DNA from: DASVEE01 sp036380735
Lineage (GTDB): Bacteria; Acidobacteriota; Thermoanaerobaculia; Gp7-AA8
Length of the DNA stretch: 64,000 bases
Direction: 5' to 3'
Assembly (NCBI GenBank): GCA_036380735.1
Contig: DASVEE010000001.1
Location: 62,001-126,000, forward strand
Shown here: positions 52,401-63,600 of the stretch, in pieces
Numbering within the stretch: the first letter of the stretch is position 1
Layout of the letters: each line of letters begins with the position of its first letter
Position numbers and translations under genes: made by a program
Notes under the pieces: generated by a model
Told to the model about the DNA's origin: nothing
Seen by the model: the letters and a program-made list of their open reading frames with translations, nothing else
Database searches by the model: none

Positions 52401-54633
52401 CGGCGGAACGCAATCGGCGCAGAGCTCTGCCTGGCGCGTCCTCACCGTTTCGGGCGGCGCGGTCGAGTGTGAGTACTCCTCGGCCGGTCTCATCGCCAAC
52501 GTCGGCGAGCTGAAGACCGTCAACATCCAGGTCAACCCCGCGGACGCCAACGGCAACCGCACCACCAACGACGCGATCGGCACCGGCTACATCACCCTGG
52601 CCGGCCCGGCGCGTGGCGAGATCCGCGTCGTCCCCGAGACCGTCCCCTACGTCTTCCCGACGCCGGCGCCGGTCCTCGTCGACGTGCAGCTCGCCCAGGA
52701 CACGCGCGCCCATCTCATGCCGGACGGCGCGAAGCTCCTCGTGAGCGCCTTAAACAGCGCCAGCATCGTCGGCGGCTGGTGGGTCGGCTCGTGGGGCGGC
52801 ACGATCGTCGATGGCATCGCTTCGCCGAGCGGCTCCGGCCTCAAGGCGTTCCCGCTGCTCAACAACGCGCTCCGTGCGACGTACTCGATCGCCGGCGGCG
52901 GCACCGTCCATACGGGCGACGTGCAGAACGCCACGATTCAGCTCGTCGCGGCCGACAGTACCAGCGCCCGCATCGACAACCGCGCGCTCAACACCGCCAC
53001 CGTCAAGGTCCTCGGACCGCTGAACTCCTACGGCACCACCACGAACAGCAATCTCTTTGGCGACGGGGCGCTGCAGACCACGACGGTCCGCTTCTCCCAC
53101 ATCCTCGACGTCTACGGCAACCCGCTGCCGGAAGGCTCGAAGGTCGTGGTCAGCGTCGCGAACAGCCAGGTCATTGCGGGCGGCTGGTGGGTCGGCTCGA
53201 TCGGCGGCCAGATTCTCAACGGCACCGACTCGCCGACCGGAACGTTCAAGACCTTCACCATCACGGACGGCGGCATCGACGTCGTCTACGGCAACCAGGG
53301 CATCACCTGTACGCCAGGTGAGAGGAAGACGGCGAACGTCGCGCTGGCGCAGGCCGGCGCGAACGGCGAGCGCCTCTCCACTCAGGCCCTCGGCCTCGTC
53401 CCGATCACCATCGTCGGCACGACCTCGGCCACCGCGGTGGCCAGCCCCTCGGCATTCTTCTCCGACGGCACCGACTACCGCTCCACCATCACCGTCAGCA
53501 ACATCAAGGACGCCCTGGGGCGCCCGGTGCCCGACGGCACGCTCGTCGGCGTCACCGCCGCCAACAGCGCCACGATCTCTGGCGGCTGGTGGGTCGGCTC
53601 TGCCGGCGGCAGCATCCTCGGCGGCACCGTGGCGCCGAACAACACCGCCTTCAAGGTCTTCCCCGTCGTCAACGGTCAGGTCGTCGTGCAGTACTCCTCG
53701 CAGGGTGTCGTCGTGAACGAGGGCGAGCGGATCGCGACCGTGCAGGTTGCCAGCGCGAACCAGCAGGGACAGATTCTCAGCCAGCAGTCGCTCGGCACCG
53801 TCGCCATCCGCCTGCTGTCGCCGGCCAGCGTCAAGGTCGCGGTCGACCCGGTCAACCTCACGTTGATGGCGCCGTCGCCCACGGCGCAGATCACGATCAC
53901 CGATCTCAAGAGCTCCGACAACCTGCCGCTCCCTGATGGCACGAAGGTCGGCCTCTCCGTCGTCAACAGCGCCGCGACCTACGGCGGCTGGTGGCAGAGC
54001 TCCGTCGGCGGGACCCTGTCGCCGGCAGGGACGACGGACGGTGACGGCTCGACCTCGCCGAACAACGCGGCGTTCCAGAGCTACACCATCGCCGGCGGCA
54101 CCGTTCGCTCGGTCTACATCGCTCCGGAGATCGCCGCCGGCGTCGGTGAAACCAAAATCGCCACCGTGCAGGTCGTCACCGCCGACCGTAACGGCAACGT
54201 CCTGAACACCCGCGCGCTCGGTGTCGCGCAGATCCGTCTGCACGGCGTCACGTCGGCCAGCGCGAGCGGACCGGCCACGCTCAAGATGCCGGGCACCGCC
54301 AGCGTCACGTTCACCAACATCAAAGATGCCGCCGGCAACCTCGTGCCCGACGGCACACCGGTCGCCGTGGCCGTGCTGAACAACGCCACCAGCACCGGCG
54401 GGTGGTGGAACGGCTCCGTCGGCGGCACGATCACGAACGGCAACACGTCACCCACCGCGGGCTGGAAGTGGATGACCGTCGAGAACGGCTCCGTCACGGT
54501 CCAGTACTCGTCACAAGGCGTGACCGTCGCCGGTACCACGCGCATCCAGCTCGTCCCGGCGCAGCGCAACGGCACCCCCATCCTCTCCCCCACCCTGTCT
54601 GGCGGCATGTGGCCGATCAATCTGACGTACTAA
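43492..54633 (+). CDS. 3713-residue secreted surface protein: carboxypeptidase-regulatory-like repeats, Ig domains and GGWW repeats
   Basis: TTG 43492 with AAAGAAGG 7 bp upstream opens a signal peptide (VVLLSALLVLTSTLSAQ). Residues about 35-890 contain CARDB/COG1361-like segments (VVRQGERFKLYVTVNNISQ). About 899-2056 are a dozen or more carboxypeptidase-regulatory-like repeats (VTGRILDADGTPIGGAII, VTGLVTSNGAAQPGAHVRI). About 2063-2258 are Big_5 domains (ITPADGSIGVTQTTPVVVTF). About 2260-2536 are Ig-like units. About 2800-3690 is a tandem array of seven about 135-residue repeats, six with a GGWW motif. The protein ends SGGMWPINLTY with no membrane anchor. It is extracellular, probably structural or adhesive. 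The next giant gene begins 13 bp later, so the two form an operon. Confidence 0.9.
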   Translation: MPALRLRARDARRVVLLSALLVLTSTLSAQYVKPRKLGELELRLSGLAAVATPQKVTVPKNTASGIRVSVRAGASDLPLPEAERLLGGPFSIEGDLAGPGLRAPLRLPQTTSPDPLLLIIPPLPTSGNYTLSNLRLTVNGATALDINPNRVDVEVIEQVLITSVTTRPLTLEEIQAKGIILDNDSYLGFEFTLGMSMESSPVNFTFPVIFDKRGVAVPQPLLPGGEPERAQMPPLTTIVPMLLEPKDGQEVTYRMANGKEEPVRIPSVLVIPGNVGYLKQFFSAKLYVANGAPGASNLSVHDIKGKIKLPAGADKVPGSNDDPLMLPDTTKGPQLATQPVVAAGADGEFGTADDVISFRPGEQGQAEFLLRGEKEGFHTIDFDIEATLDGLVTGPVTVTGAGSGGVLVRNPYFDMTFTAPSVVRQGERFKLYVTVNNISQSMANDVRVTLDGARMSGAHLAGDPTQTIATLLPRDSRMLEFDFIADRTGQVVATYLNLDTQNGSSGTLKFTLAVGERGIPLSPDTLVLPAAVDHLPQTVVAAAMRVLGQGWSIANAPSGTLPQGVLRTSRGVVTQKALALAEAGLRTSLGQPVDDAVRDLLFDFYGGAPVDGGFDQLLRSTAAGTELARAIGNALKTRADLSGGIVPYEREIADVAASGAGYIALAVNGAVNVSLNDGTGKVSAGASTFDNGQVLSAVSVPLGTAKLVLIPSPNNGPYTFELTATGASTADLSLTHPAGDTLRRRTVQFTTIAGARYRLAVEDNTTLQIDANADGTYETTQTLSSETIHPQGPRVISAHTIGPETLDGAAPFGMQAVVLFDRIVDATTGNTAANYSVARNKVLSAKRQLSGRLVFATLEQPEGPYVGTQLSVNGVRDLRNVAGPAATVTLASRLADIGAVVTGRILDADGTPIGGAIITYAQNPELLCAPPLGDLQGLAAMRTGDDGRYELRYVRQDRCGMAFQLATRDPNTGALRSVSSSVRAAGEQIVLDIAMLGRGSVTGIVRGLTGQPVAGATVVALSQTDSQSHGSAMSDTSGRYRIDNLIVGAVTVRAVKDASLGKSFGRIDRAGTAATVDLTLDGGTVSARGVVRRVQGSDVQPIPNQQVVYRVRGNDGSFIPVALATTDTTGKYTFSGLPTGEYIIDAALNSRDKGSATGIAGAGDVVVKDIAVVIGGDGYGTVRGVVRFPDGSAATDVVVSVDDRGVLTKIDGSFELVGLLVKPTTQQTIKAQSRDGLRSGSTLVTISQPNQLITNVAITLSGAGAAEFTLLDASRNPVANQEVTLLGGCWNPCGCAARTTNSEGKVRFENVALGTVRARAIRQSSAFTDQADTQVALTADGATVYGVLVFPGSGTITGTVLNPDGTPALGADIRLGSKVFDEDSCSLVGGTAQRIRTDVNGKFRFTQVNVGQVSVTATHPFFTTSVGGSGTLTAHGASLDFQLKLVNTISGILSGTVYLPDGVTPAGAGVEVTAVGPLPETTVTTDANGKYTFAKIFPEGSYTLTARDAVTGGLRRDSIYLRASQDVTHDLRLKGHGTVVVRVVDGGGNPVTKAFVRLEETQFPSRVYEAALEPSSGGTVTFDNVFEGPLTAQASDAFARGGRSSSTLSGPGATLEMTVALTTTGTVRGKFVRADGVTPIPFGSVKLVANNVVIGTTTTAGNGDVGTFSFTYVPAGSFRLEAQDPQTARSGVAVGTIGTEGEAVDVTVVAQGIGRVTGLVTSNGAAQPGAHVRISNGNFDIVTFADSTGRYSIDGVPEGRVNVTASLAGNFLTGTTSGMLAGEAQTLTLDVALRDSGKLTGRVLAAGGQAAAPISLVTVHVGGNGGATLNTTTDTTGAFTFERVPAGYATLAAEVLGSMDKASGTADILGSQTTDVTLTLNGIGGIAGKALDSNGAAIAGSVKITGNGAVPYSFTVQAQADGVFTLPQVPAGPFSAMLTAKSGEFVLYGTQSGSVVANETLNLTVQIQPSGTVTGLVVRSNGTTPGVGANVVLQLDGNRGSVTVQAGNDGRFTARGVPFSNFTVRISDPLTTGLALSSGSITANGQTVDLGTLVLDDQPLRVVSITPADGSIGVTQTTPVVVTFSNQLQSAAGITVRNGAQTVNGNASLSTDAKTVTLTGTWPDSAELTVNVSTAVTDVFGRHPLETTTSRFHTIDLSGPKVASVVPAASSIQVAANTTITVTFDESLAASVDAANVVKLDGVTGTAVLTTPKTIVFTPGAPLADNATYTVKVNGAIDASGNVQTTPFTSTFATNDTVAPVLTVTTPAHDSWIRNAKPQIQVNAVDPISGIAAGSGALLLDGTAVTPQLSGATLYYTPAADLAQGVHTIEASLTDRAGNRGTVDSTFKIDTVAPTAAALSGVGAGATLRGPLSISGSASDATSGVAKIEALVDGSVFLTLTAPDFAAGYDSTMLAEGPHTFSVRAVDVAGNVSAVTQIGTAVVDNRPLTVAFTFPAQNTPVRDAASFTAAGSEPLARIDFSIANFTMSDDTSPYEASLDLTSFGEGAQVITATAVALSGETAQATRTVVIDRTAPSAPDASRINAEPPQNGSSLVFAYSGAVEPNANVELSNSTRPGTASTKAAADGTFSVFITAEIDDVLSLIAVDSVGNRSEASTITVRRTPSLPPSSGATSLQYHGLLADRVGTTRPLAEDGIVDAVFTLNLSIGDGLTRTISYIDLAGPLTRSTRAGHTPLAVAQDAGSTLLNRADGTINFPVTSGTTLTLFATDAGFIRDGFTYTVKAVFTDGTQFIDTYFITPREDRSLVAHSADVTAEPPTVVVKPGQPGTTTLTLTNIRDIDGTLVPDGAKLALSAMDMASKDPTGGSIRSAGGTIVGGEVAANNPNFRVFTISGGSVTATYSSNPLTPALITGATAVVQVMPADASDNTLGTDAISTIDLNIRSSADRAIVHPKPASLYADRNDRRSRIRIEVRDAAGNPVPDGTKVTVTVASNGSIIGGWWSGSAGGTLYGGTQSAQSSAWRVLTVSGGAVECEYSSAGLIANVGELKTVNIQVNPADANGNRTTNDAIGTGYITLAGPARGEIRVVPETVPYVFPTPAPVLVDVQLAQDTRAHLMPDGAKLLVSALNSASIVGGWWVGSWGGTIVDGIASPSGSGLKAFPLLNNALRATYSIAGGGTVHTGDVQNATIQLVAADSTSARIDNRALNTATVKVLGPLNSYGTTTNSNLFGDGALQTTTVRFSHILDVYGNPLPEGSKVVVSVANSQVIAGGWWVGSIGGQILNGTDSPTGTFKTFTITDGGIDVVYGNQGITCTPGERKTANVALAQAGANGERLSTQALGLVPITIVGTTSATAVASPSAFFSDGTDYRSTITVSNIKDALGRPVPDGTLVGVTAANSATISGGWWVGSAGGSILGGTVAPNNTAFKVFPVVNGQVVVQYSSQGVVVNEGERIATVQVASANQQGQILSQQSLGTVAIRLLSPASVKVAVDPVNLTLMAPSPTAQITITDLKSSDNLPLPDGTKVGLSVVNSAATYGGWWQSSVGGTLSPAGTTDGDGSTSPNNAAFQSYTIAGGTVRSVYIAPEIAAGVGETKIATVQVVTADRNGNVLNTRALGVAQIRLHGVTSASASGPATLKMPGTASVTFTNIKDAAGNLVPDGTPVAVAVLNNATSTGGWWNGSVGGTITNGNTSPTAGWKWMTVENGSVTVQYSSQGVTVAGTTRIQLVPAQRNGTPILSPTLSGGMWPINLTY
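51895..54560 (+). repeat. Seven tandem about 135-residue GGWW repeats within the giant protein
   Basis: Each repeat has PDGTKV-like, then NSATIxGGWWVGSAGG-like, then a YSSxG strand, GE, and a VQVxxAxxxG...ALG end. PDG motifs start near 51904, 52312, 52721, 53128 (PEG), 53530, 53935 and 54349, so the period is about 405 bp. The first copy lacks GGWW. I do not recognise this as a named domain. Confidence 0.75.
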
Positions 54634-54645
54634 CGGACTCATTCG

Positions 54646-57600
54646 ATGAATAGAACTCTGCAACGCCTGATCGCCACGACGCTGCTGTCGATTCTTCCGA
54701 CGCAGCTGCTCGCGCAAACGACCGACGCTCCGGGTACACCGGCGGCACGCACCGGACAGCAGCAAGTCCGGGCGACCGCCGGCATCGGTGCTCGTGCTAC
54801 CGCGGCCACCGCCACGGACCTCATCTTCTTCGGCCCCAAAAAGTACGTCCGTACGAACGGTGCGAAGAACGTCTACACCGAGACCATCGAGGTCCCGGCG
54901 TGGATGAAGGCCCCGTTCCGGCTGCGCGTGCAGAACGGTGAAGCGAACGGCACGTACCGCGTGTCCTCCGCCACCGTGGCCGTCAACGGCGTCGAGATCC
55001 TGACGCAGTCGGACTTCAACCAGAACGCCGCCACGTACGAGAAGCCGGTGACGCTGACGGCGCCCAAGTCGACGCTCGTCGTCACGCTCGCCAGCAAGCC
55101 GACCAGCTACCTGACGATGTGGCTGCACGGCACGACGGCCGACCTCACCGCGCCGCGCCTCACCTGGACGCAGCCCGTCACGTCATCGACGATCAACACC
55201 CCGACGCCGCAGCTCGTCGTCAGCTACGGCGATGCAGCCGGCACCGGCGAGCCCGCCGCCGCCGGCGTCGATCTCGCCTCGCTGAAGGTGCTGATCGACG
55301 ACGTCGATCGCAGCACCCTCTTCACCCGCCGCACCGACGAAGCCTCGGCCGACATCCCCGCCACCGCGCCGCTCGCGCAGGGGCTGCACACATATAAAGC
55401 ATCGGTCGCCGACCTCGCCGGCAACCGCACCGAGATCACCGGCCAGTTCCGCGTCGACCTGACCAAGCCCACCATCGCCTTCATCAATCCCGGCGCGTAC
55501 CTCAAGACGCAGGCGCCGCAGATCAAAGTCACGTACGCCGACGACGTCGCCCTCAACCCGGCCACGCTCGGTGTGACCGTCAACGGAGCCGTCGTGCCGT
55601 CGACGAGCATCACGACGACCGCCACCGAGGCGGCGATTGCGCTGACGAATCTGCCGGAGGGGCCGAATCAGCTCACGGCCACGATCCGCGACCTCGGCGG
55701 CAACAGCGCCACCGCGAACCTCTCCTTCAACGTCGACGTCACCGCGCCCACGGTGACGATCCCGCAGCCTGCCGCCGCGGCGCGCATCGGCAGCCGCGAC
55801 GTGCCGCTGACGATCGCCTACTCCGACGAGCAGGGCATCGTGGCCACCACCGCGACGGCGAAAGTCGACACGACCGCCGTCACCCTCACCGCGACGGACG
55901 ATCAGGCCACGGGCCAGATGACCGCGCTGACGGACGGCACGCACGCCATCACCGCGAGCGTCGCCGACCGCGCCGGCAACATCGGCACCGCGACGTCGAG
56001 CTTCATCATCGACACCACCGTTCCCACGATCAAAGTCGTCGAGCCGCCGGCCGGCGCGAACCTCAGGAACGCCAAGCCGCCGGTGGCCATCACGTACACC
56101 GACGAGCAGGGCGTCCAGCCCGACACGCTCAAGGTCACGCTCAACGCGACCGACCAGACCGCGCTCTTCACCAAGACCGCGACCGGCGCCACCGGCACCG
56201 TCACGACGACGCTGCCCGAGGGTGTGAACAAGATCGACGCCGAGATCAAGGACGCCACGAACAACGTCGGCAAGACCACCTCGACGTTCCTCGTGGACAC
56301 CATCGTCCCGGCCGCCCAGATCACGGCGCCCGCCGATCGCGTCAACACCGCCAAGCCGGTCGTGACGGTCGCCTACAGCGACGCCGGCTCCGGCATCAAT
56401 CCCGACAGTCTCGAGCTAAAGGTCGACGGCACCGCCACGACAGGCGTCCTCGTCCCCGGCCCCGACGCCGCCAGCGGCGCGCTCACCACCGCCCTCACCG
56501 ACGGCCAGCACGCCGTCCAGATCGACCTCACCGACCGCGCCGGCAACCCGAGCACGCTGACGAAGTCGTTTGTGGTCGACACGAAGGCGCCGGTGCTGAC
56601 GATCAGCGCGCCGGCCGACGATTCGTTCATCAATACGACCACCCCCGCGCTGCGCGCCGGCTGGGCCGATCCGCAGGGCACCGGCGTCGACCTCACCTCC
56701 GTCAAGCTGACGCTGCAGAAAGGCGACGCGCCGGCGCTCGACATCACGTCGTACGTCACGATCGCGGCGCTCGAAGGCGTCGGCTTCGTGCCGCAGACCG
56801 CGGCGCTCACCGACGGCACGTACCGCCTCACCGCGGAGATCCGCGATCTCGCCGGCAACGTCAGCACGACCGTCTCCTCCTTCGAGGTCGACACCGTCGC
56901 GCCGGACTACACCATCGAAACGCCCGCGGCGAACGGCTACGTCGACACGCGCACGCCGTCGTTCACCATCCGCTGGCACGACGCGTTGTCGGGTGTCGAC
57001 CTCTCGCGCGTCGTCGTCACCATCGACGGCGTGAACCGCACCGCGCGCTTCACCACGAGCGTCGACGGCGCCACCGGTACGCTCACCGCGGCCGAAGCGC
57101 TCGCCGAAGGAGCGCACACGATCCAGCTCACGCTCTACGACCGCGCCGGCAACAAGTCGCCGTCGCAGCCGCAGACGTTCACCGTCGACACGATCGATCC
57201 GGTGGCGGCGATCGAAGCGCCGCTGAATGCCAGCTACATCGGCGGCGCGCCGCACAACCTCGCTGTCACCTACGTGGATCCGACCGGGAGCGGCATCGAC
57301 CCCGCGTCCGTGCGCATCACGCTCGACGGCACCGACCGCACGGCCGACTTCACCCTCGGTGCAACACGTGCGACCGCAACGCTGGCAACCGCGCTGACTA
57401 ACGGCAGCCACACGCTCGCCGTCACGATTCTCGACTGGGCCGGCAATCCGGCGACCGCCACCTCCACATTCACCGTGGATGCGATCGCGCCGGCCGTCAC
57501 CATCACCACGCCGGAAGCCAATGCGTGGCTCAAGGGCGCTACGGTCACGGTGACGGGCACGGTCGTCGAGACCTCGCCGGTCACGCTCACCGTCAACAAC

Positions 57601-60600
57601 GTTCCGGCCATCGTCACAGCCGGGAAGTTCAGTGTGGCCGTTCCTTCGAGCGAGGGTGCTTTCGTGATTCTGGTTGTCGCGGTCGACGCGGCGGGCAACA
57701 GCGGCTCCGGCAGCGTCTCCGTCAACGTCGACACACAGGCGCCGGTGATCACGATCGCCGAGCCGCTCAACAACGCCATCACGAACAAGGCGAGCATTCG
57801 CGTCGCCGGTACGGTGGCCGACGCGTCGATCGTCACGATGACGCTCGACGGCGCGCCGCTGCCGCTGACGTCGAACGCGTTCTCGACGGACGTGCCGCTG
57901 ACCGCCGACGGTCTGCGCACGCTCGTACTCGTCGCGACCGACGCGGCGGGTAACACCAGCACGTCCTCCGTCAAAGTCACGCGCGACACGGTCGATCCGG
58001 TCGTGACCGTCGCGGCACCGGCGAAAGCCTCCGTCATCGGCACCGTTCCGGTCGTCGTGCGCGGCACCTTGCAGGACGCCACGGCCGTTGCGGTGACCGT
58101 CGACGGCACCGCTGCCACCGTCACAAACGCGGCGTGGCAGGCCTCCATCAGCGGCCTCTCCGAAGGGAAGCACAGCTTCACGATCGTCGCCGTGGATGCG
58201 GCGGGCAACGACACGACGGTCGAGCACGAGGTCAGCATCGACACGCTCGCGCCGCTGGTCGTCATCGCGACGCCTGCACCGGCGACGCTGACGAAGGACG
58301 CGACGATCACCATCACCGGCACCGCGACCGACGGCACGCTCGCCACCGTGACCGCGGCCGGCGTCACCGCGACGCTCGTTGCCGGCACTACGGCGGATGA
58401 GAAGAAATTCACGCTGACGAACGTCCCGCTCATCGATGGCGACAACACGATCGTCATCCTCGCGACGGACGCGCTCGGCCGCACCGGCCAGGCGTCGATC
58501 ATGATCACGCGTGATTCGGTGCCGCCGTCGCTCCTCGTCGACGCTCCCGAACTGATCACGCGCACGCGCGCCACGAACGTCAGCGCCGTCGTCGAAGACA
58601 ACCTCGCACTCCGCGACGTCGTCTTCACCCTCGGTACGACCGAACTGGCGAAGGTGACGAAGGCTCCGTTCACGGCCAGCGTCATCGCGCCTTCGACCGC
58701 GAAGCCGGGCGATGTGCTCACGCTGACCGTCGTGGCCACCGACAAAGCCGGCAACGCCACGACCGTGACCAAATCGCTGCGTGTCACCTCGGACGGCGCC
58801 GTCACGGGCCTCGTGCTCGACGACTCCACCGGGCTCCCGATCCGCAACGCACGGGTACGCGTCACCGGCGGCACGCTCGAGACCACGACCGACGAGCGTG
58901 GCCGCTACGCCCTCCCGGCGAACGAGCAGAACCTCGTCCTGATCGTCGATCAACCGGTCGTCGGCCAGACTCCGATGACCGCCGTCGAGCGCACGGTCGC
59001 CATCCAGTCGGGTGTCGGCACCGTGCCTGTCGATGTGCGTCTGACGCCGCTGGCGCAGCCGGTCGAGATCGGCCAGCACGGTGGCTTCGTCGTCAACGCC
59101 ACTTACGGCATCACCGTGCCGGGTGGCGCCGTCTCGGCGGCGACGCCGATGCGGCTCACGCGTCTCTCCTCGCAGGGTTTGCCGAACCTGCTGCCGCTCG
59201 GCTGGTCGCCCGTCGCCGCCTTCGATTTCCGTGTCGACGGGACCGTCGCGAACGTGCCGTTCGAAGCGAACCTCTCCTCGCTCTCCGACGCCACGCTGAC
59301 GCTCGTCCACTACTCGCCCTCCCTGCACGCCTGGAACGTCGTCGCGACGGGTCTCGTGACCGTCGGCGGCAGTCTCCGCGTTTCGCTGCCGGAGACGGGC
59401 GCGTACGCCTTCGTCGTCGCTGACGGTACGCATGTTCCGGCGGCAGTCGCCGGCCAGTTGCTGCCCGGCATCGACATGCAGCCGATCCCCGAGACCGCCA
59501 CGTCGAGCGGCTCCGTCAACCCGCCGACGCTGCCGCCAACCGGCGGCGCCGCCACCGGAACGCTCATCGTGCACTCCCCCACGCCACTGCCGTCCGGCAC
59601 GGTCGTCCAGGCGGAGGTGACAGAGACGTTCTCGCTGACGAACGGCGAAGTCGCGTCGGAAGAGACGCGGACGCAGGACCTCGTCCTCTACCGCGCCGGC
59701 AACGACATCAAAGCCGAGTTCCCGATCGTGCCGTCGCGCAGCTTCACGGCCGGCGACCTGGCCGAGGGCAAAGTCCATCTCGACATCCTCGCGGGGCGCG
59801 AAGCCGTGCGTGGGAAGACGGGTGGCTCGCAGGCGCTGACGCTCACCTCCGGTGACGTCGCCCTGACCGTTCCCGCGGGCGCGCTCCCGCAGGACCTCGC
59901 GATCTCCGCCACGCCGGCGATCCTCTCCTCGTTCCTCCCGTCCACACCGGCCGCCGCGCCGTTCGCCGAGGTCGTGCTCGACTTCGGTGGTGCGGTGCTG
60001 GCGACGCCGGCGGAGCTCTCCGTCAGCGCGTCGAACGTCCCGGCCGGTCAGACCGTCGTCATCGCACGCATCGAGCGCGTGCGCGGCGTGCCGAAAGCGG
60101 TGGTCGTGGCAGGCACGGAGCTCCAGAACGGCCGCTTCGTCTCCGCGCCGCTCGGCGATCTTCCGTCGATCCGCCGCGACGGCCGCTACGTCTTCTACCG
60201 CATCAACCTCGCGTGGGGGCTCGTCACCGGCGCGATCGGTTTCCCGACGGGGACTGGTCCGGCGACCGTGCAGATCGCCGGCTTCCCCTTCACCGCCATC
60301 ACGAAGTCGAGCGGTCAGTTCACCGCCATCGCGCCTGCCGGGACACCTCGCGTCCTCACGGCCACGATCGCGGGCACCTCGCTCTCCGGCCAGACATCCG
60401 TCCTCGTCACGGCCGGCGGCACCACCACGGCGACGTTCAGCCTCACCGCCGCCGCGACCACCGCGACCGTGACACCGGCTGACGGCGCGATCCGCGTCCC
60501 GACGTCGTCGCAGGTCGAGATCACCGCCACCGCGCCGCTGAGCGTGACTTCCGCGAACAGCGGCACGATCCGTCTCACCACCGACGCCGGCGCCGTCGTG

Positions 60601-63600
60601 CCGGTGCGCTACGTCTTCTCCGGCAGCGGCCGCGTCCTCGCGGTCATCCCGCAGGACGCGCTCGAGCCGGGAACGACCTACCGCCTCGACGTCGACGGCC
60701 TCACCGACATCTACGGCGGCGCGGTCAACGTGGCGGGCAGCAGCTTCACGACTGCCGCGAACACCCAGCCGCAGTACGACATGAACCGCATCGTCATCCT
60801 CATGCCCGAAAACGGCATGATCAAGGTCAATGCGCCGGCAGGATCGCTGCCGCCGGGGACACAGGTCCTGATCGTCAACACCGGCAACGCCAGCGTCGTT
60901 TCGCTGATGGTCGGCAACGACGGTTCCTTCACGGGCGAAATCCCCGGCTCCATCAACGATGTCCTCCTCATCACCGTCAGCGATCCTCTCGGAAACGTCT
61001 ACAGCTTCGAGCGCAGCAAGTTCGTTGCGACGGACGGCAGCGGACGGGTTGCCATCGGCGCTGCTGGTGGAACCGTCGAAGGCCCGGGCGGGACGGGTCT
61101 CATCATTCCCGCCGGCGCGCTGACGCGCGGCGCCGTCTTCCGCGTGGAGCCTTTCGGGCCCGAGGCGTTCGAAGAACGGCCCGAGTTTCCGGGAGTTCAG
61201 TTCGGGAGTGGACTGCGGATCATTTCCGAGGACAAGCCAACGCTGAAAGAAGAAGGAAAGCTCGTCTTTCCGCGTCCGGCAGGCGCACCGGACGGCGCGT
61301 TTTACTACGTGCTCCGTCGAGTCACGGGCCCCAACGGCCGCGTCGACTTCGAGACGGTCGATCACGCCTTCCTGACCGCGGAAGGGAACGTCGTCACCGC
61401 GAGCTACCCCTTCATCGGCTGGAACGACTCCGTCGGAAGCTGGGACGCCGCATCGTCGGCGATCGGCTTCGGCTTGTCGGCAGTCGTGAACATGTTCCTG
61501 ATGTGGTCTTACGACGCCATGCTGCCGGGGCTGCCGTTGCCCGGCATGATCGTCGGCAAAGCCTACGAAGTGCGGTACGAGCGCGGGAACCCCGAGCCGG
61601 TCTACGTGCCGGTGAACGGCGCGATGATTTCCGCGATCGACGAGAGTGGGCTCCTGCTCTGGGACAAGCCGAGCACGCGCGGGATCTTCGCGCGCAGCCA
61701 GGATGCGCCCGGGACGCTCTTCAGCGAGCACAAGGGAACGTTCGCGCTGTGGGATCCGCAGTACCGCGGCGGGCCCGTGAGGATCCACGCGATGTACAAC
61801 GGCCATTCGGTCGTGACTACCGCGTACCAGGCCAATCCCGTCGATACGAAGACTTTCTTCACGCACCTCTTCCAGCACTACCGCAACGTCGCGTATGCGA
61901 CGGTAACGTTCCCGTCGTCGGAACCGCCGCAGGCGCCCGCCATCGAGATCGTGCTCATGACGGTCGACGCCGAGGGGCGCCGGCAGGTCGTGAGCGACGA
62001 CATGGTGCTGGCGGGCACGAATGTGCTGATCGGTTTGAAGGTGAACACCGAGGAGGAGATGACCATCCGCGCCGAAGTGGGCGGCATCGAGATGGCGGTG
62101 AAGCGCGACGTGGATTCGAGTCCGCAGCGCGTGACCTGGATCCTCGTCGGAGACAAACCGGGCGTCAGTATCACGCCGCCCGCCGTCGGCCGCTACAACG
62201 TGACGGGTACGGCTTTCCCTCCGTTCGGCAGCGCGATCGCGCTCTCCTACTCTTTCATCGCGGTGAGTGGCACGAGTGGCAACACAAAGGCCCTCCCGGG
62301 ACCGCCGGATGTTCTGGTGAATCAGCTCCGGCCGAAGAACGGCAAGACTGACGTTCTGATCGACACGTTCGTGGAGGTGGTCTTCACCGAGCCGGTCAAG
62401 AACGTTCCCCCGGCCATCAAGCTCGTCGGACCCGAAGGTGAGGTCCTGTGTGCCGTATCGGGCGTGGGTGTCGATGCGCAAGGCCGGATCTCGATCATCT
62501 CGGATCTCGCCGCGAACCCGTCGGCGGCGGTCACGGCCGTCACGCTCCGGCCGGTCTACGGCCTGAGACTGGGCTCGTCCTATCAGATTCAGCTCGGCGG
62601 CGGCATCATCGATCTGGATGAGACGAACGGTCAGCCGGATCCCAAGTCTCTCTCTCCCCGGGTTTACTCGTTCTCGACCTACAACGCTTCCGTCATCGCC
62701 GAGGCGGACGATTACGCGTCGCTTGGCAGCGTGGCGTTTGGCGAAACCGTGTGGGTTGCCGAGGACGGCCGGCCGCACGGGCAGCTTCGCGGCTACCGCT
62801 ATTCCAACAACTCGCTCAGCGCCCTGTCCGGCACTTTCCTTTCCGGTACGCCGACGCACATCGCCGGCGAACAGGCCTCGGCGGTCTTCGGAAGTGATGT
62901 CGTCGCCGTGCCGGCGACGCTGTGGTATCTCCGCGGCCCCTCCAATCTCATCATCTACGACACGACAGCACAGCCTCCCGTCCGGCGAGCGGCCGTCAGC
63001 CTCACGGAGGGAACGGAACACGGAATCACGTTGCGCGTCGCCGTCAAGGGCCGCTATGCGTATGCGTGGACGTACCCGACGGGAATCCAGATCGTGGATC
63101 TCCAGCGGGCAAAGCTCAATTTCGATCTGGCGAGTGCCGACGCGCGGCGCAGCCGGGACATGAACCTGGCGCTCGTCACGGCCGGACAAGGGTTCAGTCA
63201 GGACGCGATCGTCAACGTGATTCCCGTCCGGACCGTCACCGGTGCGCTCGGACACATCTTCGGCGTCGTGCCGTTCGACACGATGATCGATGGCACGAGC
63301 CAGACACTGGTCCTCGCGACAGGCAATGTCCCGCTCGTCGTGGCGAATCCGCAGAGCGGCGAGATCGTCTATCGCGACGCGGTCCTGCAGTCGGCCGAAG
63401 GCTCGCTGACCTGGGGCTGGGCGATGGCCGCCGATTACCACGACGGCAAGCCGCTCGCCGTGATCGTCGGACGCGGGACGGGGCGGAATCCACAGAATGA
63501 GCTGGCCGCCGGAAACGTGCTTGTGGTAGTCGATCTTTCGAGCCCGCGTTCGCCGAAGATCATCGGCTCGCTCCTGTTCAGCGGCACCGACACGCCGACG

